NCBI GenBank assembly: GCA_037178625.1
Contig: CM074135.1
Coordinates: 312,001 to 376,000 of the forward strand
DNA: 64,000 bases
Source of the DNA: Skeletonema tropicum
Taxonomy: Eukaryota; Bacillariophyta; Thalassiosirophyceae; Thalassiosirales; Thalassiosiraceae
Direction of reading: 5' to 3'
The notes below the pieces were generated by a model. The model saw nothing but the letters and a program-made list of their open reading frames with translations, was not told the origin of the DNA and made no database searches. Shown here piece by piece: positions 44,908-55,761 of the stretch (the first letter of the stretch is position 1; each line of letters opens with the position of its first letter). The translations under genes were made by a program, and so were the position numbers.

Positions 44908-45110
44908 GAAGATGCCAAAATTTGGACTTAGTGCCGTACCGGTGAGCGATGAGACACTTTTAAGACAGAGAAGAAAACAAGAAGCGAACTCCTCCATCAA
45001 TCTTGAACCTTGCCTTGTCGCCTCGCCTCGCCAACACCCAATCCAATCCAACATCCACACACCGTCATCAAGCAAGTCAAGTGCAACACAAAACAACAAC
45101 CAAGACCACC

Positions 45111-46055
45111 ATGGCATCACCTCCTGGATCAATCAACTTCTCCTCCAACAATCCTCCGCAGTCCTACATTCATTGTGGCCGCTGCGACGACCACTTTCTG
45201 ATGTGCAGCTGCGAAGGCGTCGGACATGGAACTGACTTCATCTACAAAAATCTACCGCCCCCTTCACCAAATCTGACACCATTGGAGCGGCTACGTCGAT
45301 TTTCCGATCTCGTCTCCGTATCACCCACCATGAAGCACTTTGCTGCTCATATGTGGCTTCGTAACGAGGCTGCCGATCTCGTCACTGCTCTCACTAACGA
45401 ACAAACGCAGGCTCAGCTGCGACAAATGATGGAGGAATATATTGAAATGCTTTCTGAAAAGCCAGTGGAACTTGCACTCTCACAAATGGCTAATATTGTA
45501 GGGAGTACACCTCTGACAGAGAAATCTGCATCTGAGCAAGTACAAGTGATTGCCAAGGAGGGTCGAGCTGCAATTGCCAGTTTCATTGCTTGCGATTGGT
45601 CGACAGTTACCAAGGCAGGAATTCTCCTCATTCACACTGCATTTCAGGTGTCAGATGAGCAAAAATATCCCATTGATGATCCGAATTTGTCGGCAACTTT
45701 TAATAAAGGAGTGGATTGCCTCAAGTCGATACTGGACATGGGATATTCCAACACTAATTTTGGGTGGAGATTGGCAATGGAGCCCGATCGTCAGCCACAG
45801 GGTACAAACAACAATGATATTCAATCGGCAACTCGACGAGATTATTTCCTAAGATACTACAATTCCACTCATTGTCAAATGTGTGGCAAGGAAGAAGGAG
45901 GTGAGATATCACTCAAGCTTTGTAGTGCGTGTCGTTCTGTGAAATATTGTAATGTGGAGTGCCAAAAACAGCATCGAAAGTTTCATAAAAAGTTGTGTAA
46001 AGAGATTGAAAGGGAATTGATGACAACTGGATCAGGTGGGTTGGAGTTGGATTGA
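45111..46055 (+). CDS. MYND zinc-finger protein
   Basis: 314 aa in a single exon from the first in-frame ATG (accaccATGG context). The N-terminus has an extra Cys cluster (HCGRCDDHFLMCSC). The middle ~200 residues are helical with no named domain. Residues ~257-300 form the MYND finger: CQMCGKEEGG, LCSACRSVKYC, NVECQKQHRKFHKKLC, that is C-x2-C, C-x2-C, Y-C-x3-C, H-x3-C. MYND fingers bind proline-rich partner peptides, so a role in protein complexes is likely. The upstream region holds the end of a tandem repeat array and an E2F-like site. An inverted pseudogene copy lies at 50107-50350. Confidence 0.9.
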   Translation: MASPPGSINFSSNNPPQSYIHCGRCDDHFLMCSCEGVGHGTDFIYKNLPPPSPNLTPLERLRRFSDLVSVSPTMKHFAAHMWLRNEAADLVTALTNEQTQAQLRQMMEEYIEMLSEKPVELALSQMANIVGSTPLTEKSASEQVQVIAKEGRAAIASFIACDWSTVTKAGILLIHTAFQVSDEQKYPIDDPNLSATFNKGVDCLKSILDMGYSNTNFGWRLAMEPDRQPQGTNNNDIQSATRRDYFLRYYNSTHCQMCGKEEGGEISLKLCSACRSVKYCNVECQKQHRKFHKKLCKEIERELMTTGSGGLELD

Positions 46056-46992
46056 TATTGCACTTACCAGGAAGACTTTGACATGGTGATGATGGGGAAG
46101 CAGAGTCAGAGTCGAATCGAAAGAAAGTCAAAGCGAAGAAAGTGTCATCTGCTGGATTCGGAACTTGGGTCAGCTTGGTGTATTGTAACATATGTTACAT
46201 TCATCTCTTCAGTGTAATCCTGTCGCTTTACTGTTCTACGAAGCTTACGAACGGAAAGTAAGCTGAATAAGTGTTCATTCTATTCTCCGACCTTTTGTCA
46301 GTCCACTCCTTAACTAATGCAGGCAGATTGCAGATACTTGTTGCTTGCTCACAACAAAATACAGGCAGTGAATGAAAGCGTTTTTACATCAAGGTGGTGT
46401 TCTGTTGTTGCATTCAATTTAAAGTAAAGTTGTTGAGTTTCAACAAGGCAATTGCACCTGAATTAGAGTTCTGCATGTGTTTCCCGGCATGTAGACCGAC
46501 ATTTTGTTCTCCATGTCTTCTCTACTTTCTTGGCCACAAATGGAAGCGTAACAGTAGCCTTCGAGAATAGATAATGTCAACCAAGGCGCTTTAGGAGGAA
46601 TGTAATGTAATGTTTATGTATTGAACCGCATGAAATCTATTGAGGTGGTACGATCCAAAGTGTTGAACTCGAAGTGTTTGAGATATGAATCTTCTCAATG
46701 TATGCACTGTATCCGTCAAGAACGTAAAGGTCTACATTAGGAAGAGTGAGGGAAGCATCTACCGTCTAGCTCAAACTACTACGACCAATGCCACTATCCT
46801 GAAATTCACACTTCGAGACTCTGTTTCTTTGATCTAGATGTTAAGTGATGTGTTAGAATCTTTTAATTGATTGTGCTATGACTTTACGGCCCAACTTGAT
46901 GGTCGTGATTGGCAAATGTGACGACCCTTTGACGCTTGCTATCCAGTATCCACTTATTCTTCGTCTGAAATAGACACCAGCGCATTTTGAAG
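46056..46992. other. Intergenic region, two duplicated blocks
   Basis: The segment 46190-46265 is repeated in inverted form at about 49865-49945, and 46275-46583 is repeated in direct form at 39783-40115. No gene is seen. A TTAA-rich stretch precedes the stop of the minus-strand AP2 gene. Confidence 0.6.
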
Positions 46993-49041
46993 TCATTCGT
47001 TAGTGCGGCCAGCGGATTTTGGATTCGGAAGCTGTTGAAAATTGGCCATCACTTTGTATTTAAATACAGCACGAGCATAATCAGATGCAGCTTCTTCCTC
47101 ACTCTCATATTGACCAATGTGACGTTGCTTTCCATCAATGTAGATATGTGCTAACCACTTATTAATCGCCTGATTGAAAGAGACTCCAGTGTATTTGGAA
47201 GTCCCCTTATTCACGCGGCCAGCAGACTTCAGAATTGGTTGCTGTTGAGGAACATCGCTCAAATCAATAACAAGTCCAGGTTCAGATGCAGATGATTTAC
47301 GTTTCCTCTCTTTGGCAAGCGCTTCTTGACCTCTGTACTTCAATACAGCACGAGCATAATCAGATGCAGCTTCTTCCTCACTCTCATATCGACCAATGTG
47401 ACGTTGCTTTCCATCAATGTGGATTTGTGCTAACCACTTATTAATCGCCTGATTGAAATGGACACCAGTGTATTTGGAAGTCCCCTTATTCACGCGGCCA
47501 GCAGCCTTCAGAATCAGAATTGGTTGCTGTTGAGGAACATCGCTCAAATCAATAACAAGTCCAGGTTCAGATGCAGATGATTTACGTTTCCTCTTTTTGG
47601 CAAGCGCTTCTTGACCTCTGTACTTCAATACAGCACGAGCATAATCAACAGCAGCTTCTTCCTCACTCTCGTAGCATCCAATATAACGAGTCTTTCCGTC
47701 AATGCGGATGTGCGCTATCCACTTATTCGCCCTTTTAACGTAAGATACTCCAGCATATTGGGAAGCCCCCTCTTTGATGCGGCCGACAGACTTGGGAATA
47801 GGTGTCTGTTGAGGGATACCACTCAAATCAATAACAAGTCCAGGTTCAGATGCAGATGATTTACGTTTCCTCTCTTTGGCAAGCGCTTCTTGACCTCTGT
47901 ACTTCAATACAGCACGAGCATAATCAGATGCAGCTTCTTCCTCACTCTCATATCGACCAATGTGACGTTGCTTTCCATCAATGTGGATTTGTGCTAACCA
48001 CTTATTAATCGCCTGATTGAAATGGACACCAGTGTATTTGGAAGTCCCCTTATTCACGCGGCCAGCAGCCTTCAGAATTGGTTGCTGTTGAGGAACATCG
48101 CTCAAATCAATAACAAGTCCAGGTTCAGATGCAGATGATTTTCGTTCCCTCGCTTTGTGCAGCGCTTCTTGACCTCTGTACTTGGAAAAAGCACGAGCAT
48201 AATCAACAGCAGCCTCTTCCTCATCCTCGTAACAACCGATGTGACGATCCTTTCCACCGATATTGACTCGTGCTATCCACTTCTTCTTCGTCTGATTGAA
48301 ATAGACACCAGTGTATTTGGAAGCCCCCTCTTTGATGCGGCCGGCAGACTTGGGAATAGGTGGCTGTTGAGGAACATCGCTCAAATCAACAAGGAATGTA
48401 TCGAGCTTCTGGCGCTTCTCCTTCATCTGTTTGCTGCTGTTCTTTGAATCCACCACTTGAAGATCACGCTTCTTTTCTCTACCATCATGAGAAGGGTGCT
48501 GTTCTTGATCGGTGCTGCTGTGGCCATTGAAAAGTTGCGTCTGCAATTCAGGGTTGTTTTCGGCGGTACCGTTCTGGATGATTGAACCTGCCGACACCGA
48601 TGACCATGATGCGGAAGTGGCTAGAGCTGCGGCTTCGGAGGGCGCGACATGTTCATCTACGAATTTCACTAACTTAGTATCAACAGGAGAACTAGAAGAA
48701 GATCTGTGTAGCAGGGAAGTGTACTCACCATTTTCTCTTGCCACAGTGGAACTATCTTCCCAGTTCATTTGTGAGCTAGTAGCCGCTGCGGCAGTCTCTT
48801 TCTTCCTCAACTGGCTCTCTCTGTAAATGAGTGCACCAATATCATCCTCCTCGGCGCTCTTTGATGCGGTCGTCTCTGATGGTTGCTTGCGTTGCCTGGT
48901 CGACATGGTTGATGACTTCAGTTGTGTCTGCAATTCAATCTGTGCGGTATCGTCGTTGGTGGATGATGATAATGATGCTGAAGTGGCTAATAAAGCTGCG
49001 GCTTCTGTGGGCGTGACATGTTCACATACAAACGTCACCAT
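46993..49041 (-). CDS. Five-AP2-domain putative transcription factor
   Basis: 682 aa in one open frame. AP2 repeats at about residues 241-289, 334-382, 428-475, 522-570 and 615-662 share SKYTGV..., KWxAxIxIDGKxRxIGxYExEEEAAxDYARAxxKY. Repeats 2 and 4 are nearly identical, a sign of recent internal duplication. Each is preceded by the linker GLVIDLSDVPQQQPIL or a variant. The N-terminal 220 residues are Ser/Ala-rich. A 72-nt GTGAGT...GTAG segment (48728-48657) equals the intron position of the plus-strand homologue; because it is a multiple of three, the frame stays open whether or not it is removed. The gene ends at 46993 with an AP2-type linker (PNPKSAGRTNE), as if more repeats once followed. 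Confidence 0.87.
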   Translation of the reverse strand: MVTFVCEHVTPTEAAALLATSASLSSSTNDDTAQIELQTQLKSSTMSTRQRKQPSETTASKSAEEDDIGALIYRESQLRKKETAAAATSSQMNWEDSSTVARENGEYTSLLHRSSSSSPVDTKLVKFVDEHVAPSEAAALATSASWSSVSAGSIIQNGTAENNPELQTQLFNGHSSTDQEQHPSHDGREKKRDLQVVDSKNSSKQMKEKRQKLDTFLVDLSDVPQQPPIPKSAGRIKEGASKYTGVYFNQTKKKWIARVNIGGKDRHIGCYEDEEEAAVDYARAFSKYRGQEALHKARERKSSASEPGLVIDLSDVPQQQPILKAAGRVNKGTSKYTGVHFNQAINKWLAQIHIDGKQRHIGRYESEEEAASDYARAVLKYRGQEALAKERKRKSSASEPGLVIDLSGIPQQTPIPKSVGRIKEGASQYAGVSYVKRANKWIAHIRIDGKTRYIGCYESEEEAAVDYARAVLKYRGQEALAKKRKRKSSASEPGLVIDLSDVPQQQPILILKAAGRVNKGTSKYTGVHFNQAINKWLAQIHIDGKQRHIGRYESEEEAASDYARAVLKYRGQEALAKERKRKSSASEPGLVIDLSDVPQQQPILKSAGRVNKGTSKYTGVSFNQAINKWLAHIYIDGKQRHIGQYESEEEAASDYARAVFKYKVMANFQQLPNPKSAGRTNE

Positions 49042-50106
49042 CTTAGCATTAGCAGAAGAGCTAGAAGGAATGTATGAGCTATTATCTCTTGCCGTGTCCT
49101 CCGAGTTCCGAGTTTATGAGCAATAATTATGCAGCATGGTGAGCTGTATGATGTGGTAGCTCGCGCCTCGCCCTCTCCGATCAGTTTTTGATTTTTGATG
49201 ACGACTTGGCGCCTTTTATTCCAGTTTCAGCAAGATGCCTGTCTCAAAAGTGTCAGCATCCGGCCTCCGGCCGGCTTGGAACCTCAACCAAGGGTAAATA
49301 AATTCCTCGACTTCAATACTATTCTATGTAAGATAGCAAGAGTATCGTACCTCTCCCCATCCCTCTTCCATCTCCCTCTCTATCCAAACACACGTGCTCT
49401 CTGAGAGTGAGAGGTGAGAGAGGATTTTAGGATTCAATTGTAGTTTCCATTTCCAGTTGGAGAGAATCGATGATTTAGATACTTAGGAGCTTGAATGTGT
49501 GGATGATATGAACGTCTACAATGCCATACTTGTTTGAATAATTATTGTGGTTTGATGTGACATAGTTTCAGATCAATGAAACTAGTAGTATGTACACATT
49601 TCATTTGTATCTCAACCTGAGCTTGCTTTGTGGTTGTGGACTGAGCTTGCTTTGTGGACTGGCATGATTCTCTTGGAATTGTTTAGGCGAGGTAATCAGA
49701 TCATTCGTCACCATCTGCCGCTGTCAAAGACCATGATACTCAGTGGCTTCGACTTTGGCTACTTGCCTCTCTATGCTTGTGCTACTATGTAGATACAAGT
49801 ACAAGTACCCTGGTAGATACATCATATCGGATATCGGATTCGCAGTCACAACTAACATGTAAATTGTAACATCTGTACTCTATTCAGCTTACTTTCCGTT
49901 CGTAAGCTTCGTAGAACAGTAAAGCGATAGGATTACACTGTAAAGATAATTTACATAATTTACAGTACAATCTACGAAGCTGACCCAAGTTCCGAATCCA
50001 ACAGATGACAGATAATACTTTCTTCGCTTTGACCTTCTTTCGACTTTCCCATCATCACCATAGAACATCAAAATCTTCTTGAACATAAATATTCGTAAAT
50101 GCAATA
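49042..50106. other. Intergenic region, inverted duplicate of 37 kb and 46.2 kb blocks
   Basis: The part 49100-49760 matches 36970-37760 in inverted order, and 49865-49945 matches 46190-46265 inverted. A sequence starting CAAGGGTAAATAAA at 49292 resembles the terminal repeat of the hAT-like element at 26683 but has no partner nearby. No gene is supported. Confidence 0.55.
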
Positions 50107-50350
50107 TCAATCCAACTCCAACCCACTTGATCCAGCTGTCATCAATTCCCGTTCAATCTCTTTACAAAACTTTTTATGAAACTTTCGATGTTGTTTTTGG
50201 CACTCAACATTGCAATATTTGACAGAACGACAGGCACAAATCTGTCAGAGGTGTACTCCCTACAATATTAGCCATTTGTGAGAGAGTGAAAGTTTCTCTG
50301 GCTTCGTAGAAAGCATTTCAATATTCCTCCATCATTTGTCGCAGCTGAGC
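50107..50350 (-). pseudogene. MYND gene pseudogene fragment
   Basis: The minus strand reproduces parts of the MYND gene: the TQAQLRQMMEEY region (about 50350-50300), the MANIVGSTPLT region, then a large deletion joining directly to CRSVKYCNVECQKQHRKFHKKFCKEIERELM and the same C-terminus. A two-base loss (gaatattgaaatg against gaatatattgaaatg) breaks the frame. The first half of the finger is missing. Confidence 0.85.
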
Positions 50351-50750
50351 CTGCGTGGTATTACATATGCCAGGTTTCTTGGAGTCATCTACGCCGCTCT
50401 AAAAGGCCGTGAAAAGAGGCTAAAAGAATAGTTCTTTTCTCGCAGAAATGTTTCTCTTCGGCGACTTGGCGAGGGCGGGAGACGCCGGAGACAGGGATGG
50501 AGTGCGACTGTCTTACCGGTTACCGGTACAATACAGTATTTCCAATTTTGGCATCTTCCATCTTCGGCGCCAAATAAACTCAAAATTCCGCCAACAAGAA
50601 GATCGATTAGATCTCCCTTGAACCTATTTACCGACATGCCGCTCATTCACCTCTTTCAAACTATGTCGTTGCTGCTCTGATCAATTATTAGTGCAATAGC
50701 TTATTGCTATTATATCTTCCAAAATAGCTGGCAACGCCTCCGACAGCATC
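50351..50750. other. Upstream region of CXXC gene
   Basis: Holds a GGCGCCAAAT site at about 50567 and short open frames without features. The sequence between 50365 and 50545 is not recognisable in the MYND gene upstream region. Confidence 0.4.
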
Positions 50751-53027
50751 ATGAAAGTCATCATACACACCGGAGCAAAAACAATCATCCCCATCATCCT
50801 CTCTCCAGACAAGTGCGCATCAACATCATGGGGTGATTTATGCAAAGACATCGTGGAGAACATCCTCACTGCAGTTGATCCGAAATTAATGTTACATATT
50901 TTGACAGAAGTGAATCCAGAAGTGCGTCCTACACACTACCTCATGCGCTTTGGTGGTGGCAAAGCATTACTTGGCCATGTTATTTGGGCATCTGCGGATA
51001 TCATCCCTCTCTTGTCAGGCTACATTGATGTTAACATGATCCTCATACCACGAGTGAGTGGGAAACTACGGAGACTGGCTCAGCCACATCTTCCTGTACA
51101 GCCGGCGGGGGTGCCCTTTCCCGCTGCACTGCATGTAGATTTATGTACATCAGCGGTGTCGTCGACACAGCCACCACTTCCATATTATAATCAAGATCAA
51201 ATGTCAGTGCTTTATCTTACAGAAAGTAGACGTTTCCCTGGTTGTGTGGACACTTTTGAAATTGTGGCAGGTGATGGTCAAAATAATGCTCTTCCTGCCC
51301 GTGTGACGCAAGCTTCATCCGCTGCTGCTACTGCTACTGCTGCTATAACTTTAATCAACTCCACTGAAACAAATACGGCTGCTAGGAAGAAGCAAAATGC
51401 TGCTTCAAAGGGGCAAACTGCACACACGAAGAAGAAGGTCAACAGCTCAAAGAAGGTAGAGGAGGGCACATCTAAATCCGTTCATCAGGAGGGTTCAAAG
51501 AAGTCAGTGACAAAAGCGGCGAAGGGGGGAGCCACCAATTCTGCTGCAAAGAAGACGAGTCCTCCGAAAGAATCTGCCGCTGCAGGATCGAAGTTGCCTC
51601 CGAATAAATCTACCACGGTGGGAGTACTCAAGGCCAAAACGGCGAACGAGTCATCATCATCATCATCTAAGACTGATTTTCCCTCCATTCCCAAAGTGAT
51701 ATCCTCAAAAAATACAACCAAAATCACAGCAAAGAAAGGCAAGGCAACTACTACTACTACAACTACTACTACCAAGGATGATAGTGCTGCGAAGAATCCA
51801 TCTGCTACGGAAGAAGCTGGAAGAGAAGAAAAAGAGAAAGATGCTGCTTCGAAGAAGACTGAGGATTCTACCAAGTCATCATCTGGAAAGAAGGCAATGG
51901 GATCTTCAAAGAAGGATGAATCGTCGAAATCAGATAGTGCCAAAAAGTCATCGGCCCCCGAGGAGAATAAATCAGCCAATAAGAAAGCGACAACTGCTGG
52001 TTCGGAGACAACGGAAGTATCCAAGAAGCGTAAGTCTTCGACCGGTGATAAAAAAGAAGATGCTTCCAAATCCCCCAGCAAGAAGAAGGCTAAAGCGTCG
52101 AAAGGGGACGAGCCAACTCCCGCGAAAGAGGAGGCACATGTCAATATGTGGGAAGAGTCATCATATTCTAAAGCTGATTCCGTTTCCATTCCGAAAGTGA
52201 TATCTTCGAAAAAGGCCTTCAAAAAGACTCCTATGAAAGACGGGGGGAAAGGAAATGCTGCCAAGGATTGCGTGAAGAGTCCTGCTGATGCTGCTGCTTC
52301 TTCTGCTGTGAAGGGGTTAGGTGATGTTAGGTCCCCTTCTGCTGCTGTTGACAATGATACGAATCGTCTGTACAGTGACTTTTGGGCCGAGTCTAATGCA
52401 GCAGGAGAAGAAAAGACTCCGTCAGAGGAGAGTGCTGATTCTACTAACTCTTCATCTGGCAAGAAGACCAATGGATCAACATCAAAAAAGGAAGCGGTGA
52501 AATCGAGTGAGGGAAAGAGTGCCAAAAAGCCATTGGTCTCTGAGGGAGAGGTTCCTTCCAAAGAAGCTGATGCGGGGGGACGTTCACCTGATCAAATTGG
52601 GCTGTGCCGAAGCCATGCTGAAGCATTCAAGACGAAGCGTAAGGCTTCTACCGACGCCACATCCTCAGATGCCCCAAAATCTATCAATAGGAAGGAGGTC
52701 AAAGCTTCGAAAGCAGACGAGGTATCGCCTTCGAAAGTGACATTTGCTGCAGACGTGAAGAAAACAGATGGTTCCAAGAAAGCCGATCTAGTAAAGAAGA
52801 AGACGCAGAAGAGTCCAGTCAAAAAATCTAAAGGCAATGTGCAGAAACGGAAGCAGCAAAAGCAAAAGCTTGTTCACTGTGGCGTGTGCAATGGTTGCAA
52901 GTCAGCTCCATGTCGTAAATGTAGTACGTGCACTGCTAACCCGAAGAGGCGATGCAAAAAGCGCCCTTGCACTAACCCTAGATTTGTGCCAATGGCTGAA
53001 TATGAAGCAATGATAGGGTTAGTTTAA
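50751..53027 (+). CDS. CXXC zinc-finger protein with Lys/Ser-rich linker
   Basis: 758 aa. Residues ~1-175 match the conserved domain of the 32698-34741 gene (TIIPIILSPDKCASTSWGDL against TIPITLSLSECTRTTRGEL). Residues ~200-700 are low-complexity Lys/Ser/Ala, with SIPKVISSKK repeated twice. The C-terminal residues 707-740 form a CXXC finger: C710-x2-C-x2-C716, C721-x2-C-x2-C727, C735 and C740, followed by RFVPMAEYEAM. CXXC fingers bind unmethylated CpG in chromatin proteins. The long basic linker fits a chromatin role, which is inference. ATG 50751 is the first Met of the frame. Unlike its paralogue it has no N-terminal RING-like part. Confidence 0.85.
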   Translation: MKVIIHTGAKTIIPIILSPDKCASTSWGDLCKDIVENILTAVDPKLMLHILTEVNPEVRPTHYLMRFGGGKALLGHVIWASADIIPLLSGYIDVNMILIPRVSGKLRRLAQPHLPVQPAGVPFPAALHVDLCTSAVSSTQPPLPYYNQDQMSVLYLTESRRFPGCVDTFEIVAGDGQNNALPARVTQASSAAATATAAITLINSTETNTAARKKQNAASKGQTAHTKKKVNSSKKVEEGTSKSVHQEGSKKSVTKAAKGGATNSAAKKTSPPKESAAAGSKLPPNKSTTVGVLKAKTANESSSSSSKTDFPSIPKVISSKNTTKITAKKGKATTTTTTTTTKDDSAAKNPSATEEAGREEKEKDAASKKTEDSTKSSSGKKAMGSSKKDESSKSDSAKKSSAPEENKSANKKATTAGSETTEVSKKRKSSTGDKKEDASKSPSKKKAKASKGDEPTPAKEEAHVNMWEESSYSKADSVSIPKVISSKKAFKKTPMKDGGKGNAAKDCVKSPADAAASSAVKGLGDVRSPSAAVDNDTNRLYSDFWAESNAAGEEKTPSEESADSTNSSSGKKTNGSTSKKEAVKSSEGKSAKKPLVSEGEVPSKEADAGGRSPDQIGLCRSHAEAFKTKRKASTDATSSDAPKSINRKEVKASKADEVSPSKVTFAADVKKTDGSKKADLVKKKTQKSPVKKSKGNVQKRKQQKQKLVHCGVCNGCKSAPCRKCSTCTANPKRRCKKRPCTNPRFVPMAEYEAMIGLV

Positions 53028-53524
53028 ACCAAAGATCCTCTCCTACACTTATCATGTAACAGAAACAAGTAACAACAATCAAATCTTTTAATAATTTGAC
53101 AGGCAGTATTAGAAAGTAGCAATTGCCCCAAACATAACCGTCTTCCTTTTCGTCAGTTCGCTGAGAGTGCCGCGAAGAAACAAGGAACATGCCAGCTAAA
53201 TAATAGGAATTGCGTCTGATAGAAGGAGACAGCTTTGATGTTGCAAGATCTAGCAGAAGATGTTTCGTTTTTGCAATTGACAACTCATTGTCTATGCCAA
53301 AGATTCAGTGAGTATGAGTATGTTTTCGGAGACGAATGAGGAAGAAAAATATCATGACAATATTGATTGACCTCTCCGCCAGACAATTACAGAGAGACTG
53401 TGGGTGTGGTGCCAAAACTGTGCGGGTTGAAATCTACGATGCGAAACCCTCTCTTGATGCAAGACGGGAATATCAAAGATTTATACGATACCTGAAACAT
53501 CTCATCGCCAAATCCGTCAATATG
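53028..53524. other. No recognisable gene
   Basis: 3' flank of the CXXC gene followed by short frames with no recognisable features. Confidence 0.35.
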
Positions 53525-54460
53525 CAAGTCTAACCCCAATACAACAACACTGCCTGCATGACTGCCTTACAGAATATGCCGCAAGCCCTGGGTTTTATGT
53601 TCTCACTCTGCAAGAGACGGTGTATCATTTTCCCCACCTTACGTGCCTTGGTTGGATTACCCCGTACGCCGCTGCGTATCCTTCTCACCATCGCCATGAG
53701 ACGACCAAGATACTTAAACACCTCCACCTGTTCGAGATTCTCTCTGTACGCTGTGAAGCCTATACTTCGAGAGCCCACTGGTTCGCAATAGCCGCATTAG
53801 TTTGCACTATCCTTTCCCTCCCTTCCAAACAGAACTCTGACCTCTCATGTCTGGCAGCCTACCGCGGGTCAGATTGCACATTGCAATTGCAGAGTTGACA
53901 CTTTTCAGAAAGACTCCAGACCCCTTCTCGACATCCACAGAACAATGGGCGACGATCTCGGAAGTGCCTACGGAAACTCCACGCCGTGTTAAACGGAGCG
54001 GTGGCATCCCACGCTGCTGGCACCGGGCAGAAAAACTTCCACTTGTGCTGGCATGCGCATATTTTACGTCTCGGGCTCCCATCCTTAACAGAAAATCCTG
54101 ATTCAGCACCCGCAACCAAAAAATACACACATGTGTCAAAACTTTCGTTTTCGTTTTTTACACGTTAGTTTTGAGGTCAACCCGATCAAATAAATCAGTA
54201 AGACCACCCGCAGATCGTTGCAGTAGCTCTGCATCGGTTGAGGCTATATAATATCCATCATTATCCAAAACAGAAACTGATCACATTCAGGACTTGACAT
54301 ATAACCATCATCTACGTAGAAAAAAGCAGTGAAAAGCCTGTCAATCCCATCAACCTCCACTTCTGGTAGCGAATACTCCTCTCACAGCACCTGACGAAGC
54401 CATTCCCGTACTATCGCATCTACAATGACGTTGAAGATCTTGGGAGAAAGGGGGCCATCC
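53525..54460 (-). pseudogene. LINE-like reverse transcriptase relic
   Basis: Minus-strand pieces appear in the order expected of a non-LTR element: QDGPLSPKIFNVIVDAIVREW (54450-54390, RT block with PLSPKIFN), FYVDDGY (catalytic YxDD near 54325), a DAELLQRSAGGLTDLFDRVD block (near 54220), a Cys-rich segment (54139-53807), then FKYLGRLMA and KMIHRLLQSENIKP...AVMQAVLLYWG (53778-53530). Frame changes and stops lie between them, so it is inactive. The endonuclease end is not present. Confidence 0.8.
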
Positions 54461-55761
54461 TGAGTAACTTAAAGTTAAAGATTCGACCATAGATAGCGAC
54501 CCTGAGCCCTACAGACTCACGTGAGTGCTTATCCCAAAAAGGCTAAGTCTATGGTCAGCCTAGCACGATGTTTGTTCTCAGCGAGTACTTGACCTCAGAA
54601 AATGGTCAACATAGTGTTGGAAAGCTGAGAGTGAGAGGAGTTCAAATCCGTAGATAGAGGGCCCCAAGCCCAAGCAAGGTTTTGAATCATGCTAGTGGTG
54701 AAAATAATTGGCGGAGTTTTGCGTCAATTAAAATTTGGCGCCAACCGTAGTAAAAGACAGAAAAAGCTAGTAAGTGGAGAAAGAGCAGAACTCTCACAAA
54801 ACAACCATGTCGGCACTTCAGTAGGGTATAAAAGTAATAGCAAGTGGATATACCCCAATAACCCTATGACTATTTAATAGCACACATCATCAGCTTTCCA
54901 TAGAGCCGCTGGCCACCGGTGGATGGGCTGTATTCGCCATACTGTAGCTGCCGATTGGTCAGATACTGTGTCTGGCGAGGATTTTTGTTAGTGTTTTTAA
55001 CGCGTGAGGAGCTGCCAAAATTAGCAATATTCGTCGAGTAAAAACTCGACATAAATCAACTATAACTATATCAAACGAGGAATAATTATTCTTCAATAGT
55101 CTTCTGTTTGGCATTCCTAAAGGACATTTTTGTCTAAGGTCTATTAAGAGTCTGTAGTAGGTGGGCATACTCACATGGTTGTTTTGACGTGTTTTGTGAG
55201 TTTTACTAGCTTTCCGCTAGCAAAAATTCTCCGCCAATTTTTTTCGTTCCGCCAATTTATTTTAGCATGCTAAAAACAAAAGAGTGAGTTCAGGCTTAAG
55301 ACCCAGGGAAATTGGAAGAAGGGACTACTTTGGGGTTAACCCTTAATTTTTTCTAGGGGTAGGGCTAACAAAATATTTTTTCATTTTCCTTAGCCCTTTG
55401 TGGATTTTAATCCGGCTCGAAGAGAGGAACATTTTAACACCCTTACAAGGCAGGTTGGTCCCACAACGGCTGAGAACTGAGAACGTACGAACAAATCTGC
55501 GACTCTCCAAATTTCTACTTTCCTCCCGCTAGCTCTCACCTCTTCCATTATTATCCCCCAAATTTGTCAGCTAGGAGTAAGTATTAATTTGAGGGGGGAT
55601 AAAATATTTCGGATTGGGGGATAAGTTCGAGGATCACCCCATTTTAGGGATATGTAATATAAATAGAGATAAGAGAAGTTGAGAAATATGTAGATTGTAG
55701 ATAGATAGATAAGTACATAGATTATTTTACTCACTACTGTCTTATTCCTAAGTAGCTACAG
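54461..55761. other. No recognisable gene; 16-bp palindrome and tetranucleotide repeat
   Basis: AT-rich stretch. TTTTAGCATGCTAAAA at 55260-55275 is a perfect palindrome. An (agat)n run lies at about 55700-55712. A TTTGGCGCC site lies at 54735. Short open frames are without features. Confidence 0.4.

Noticed and set aside
51485..52561. 358-codon minus-strand frame
   Set aside because: It is the antisense of the Lys/Ser-rich low-complexity linker of the CXXC gene; composition bias removes stops.
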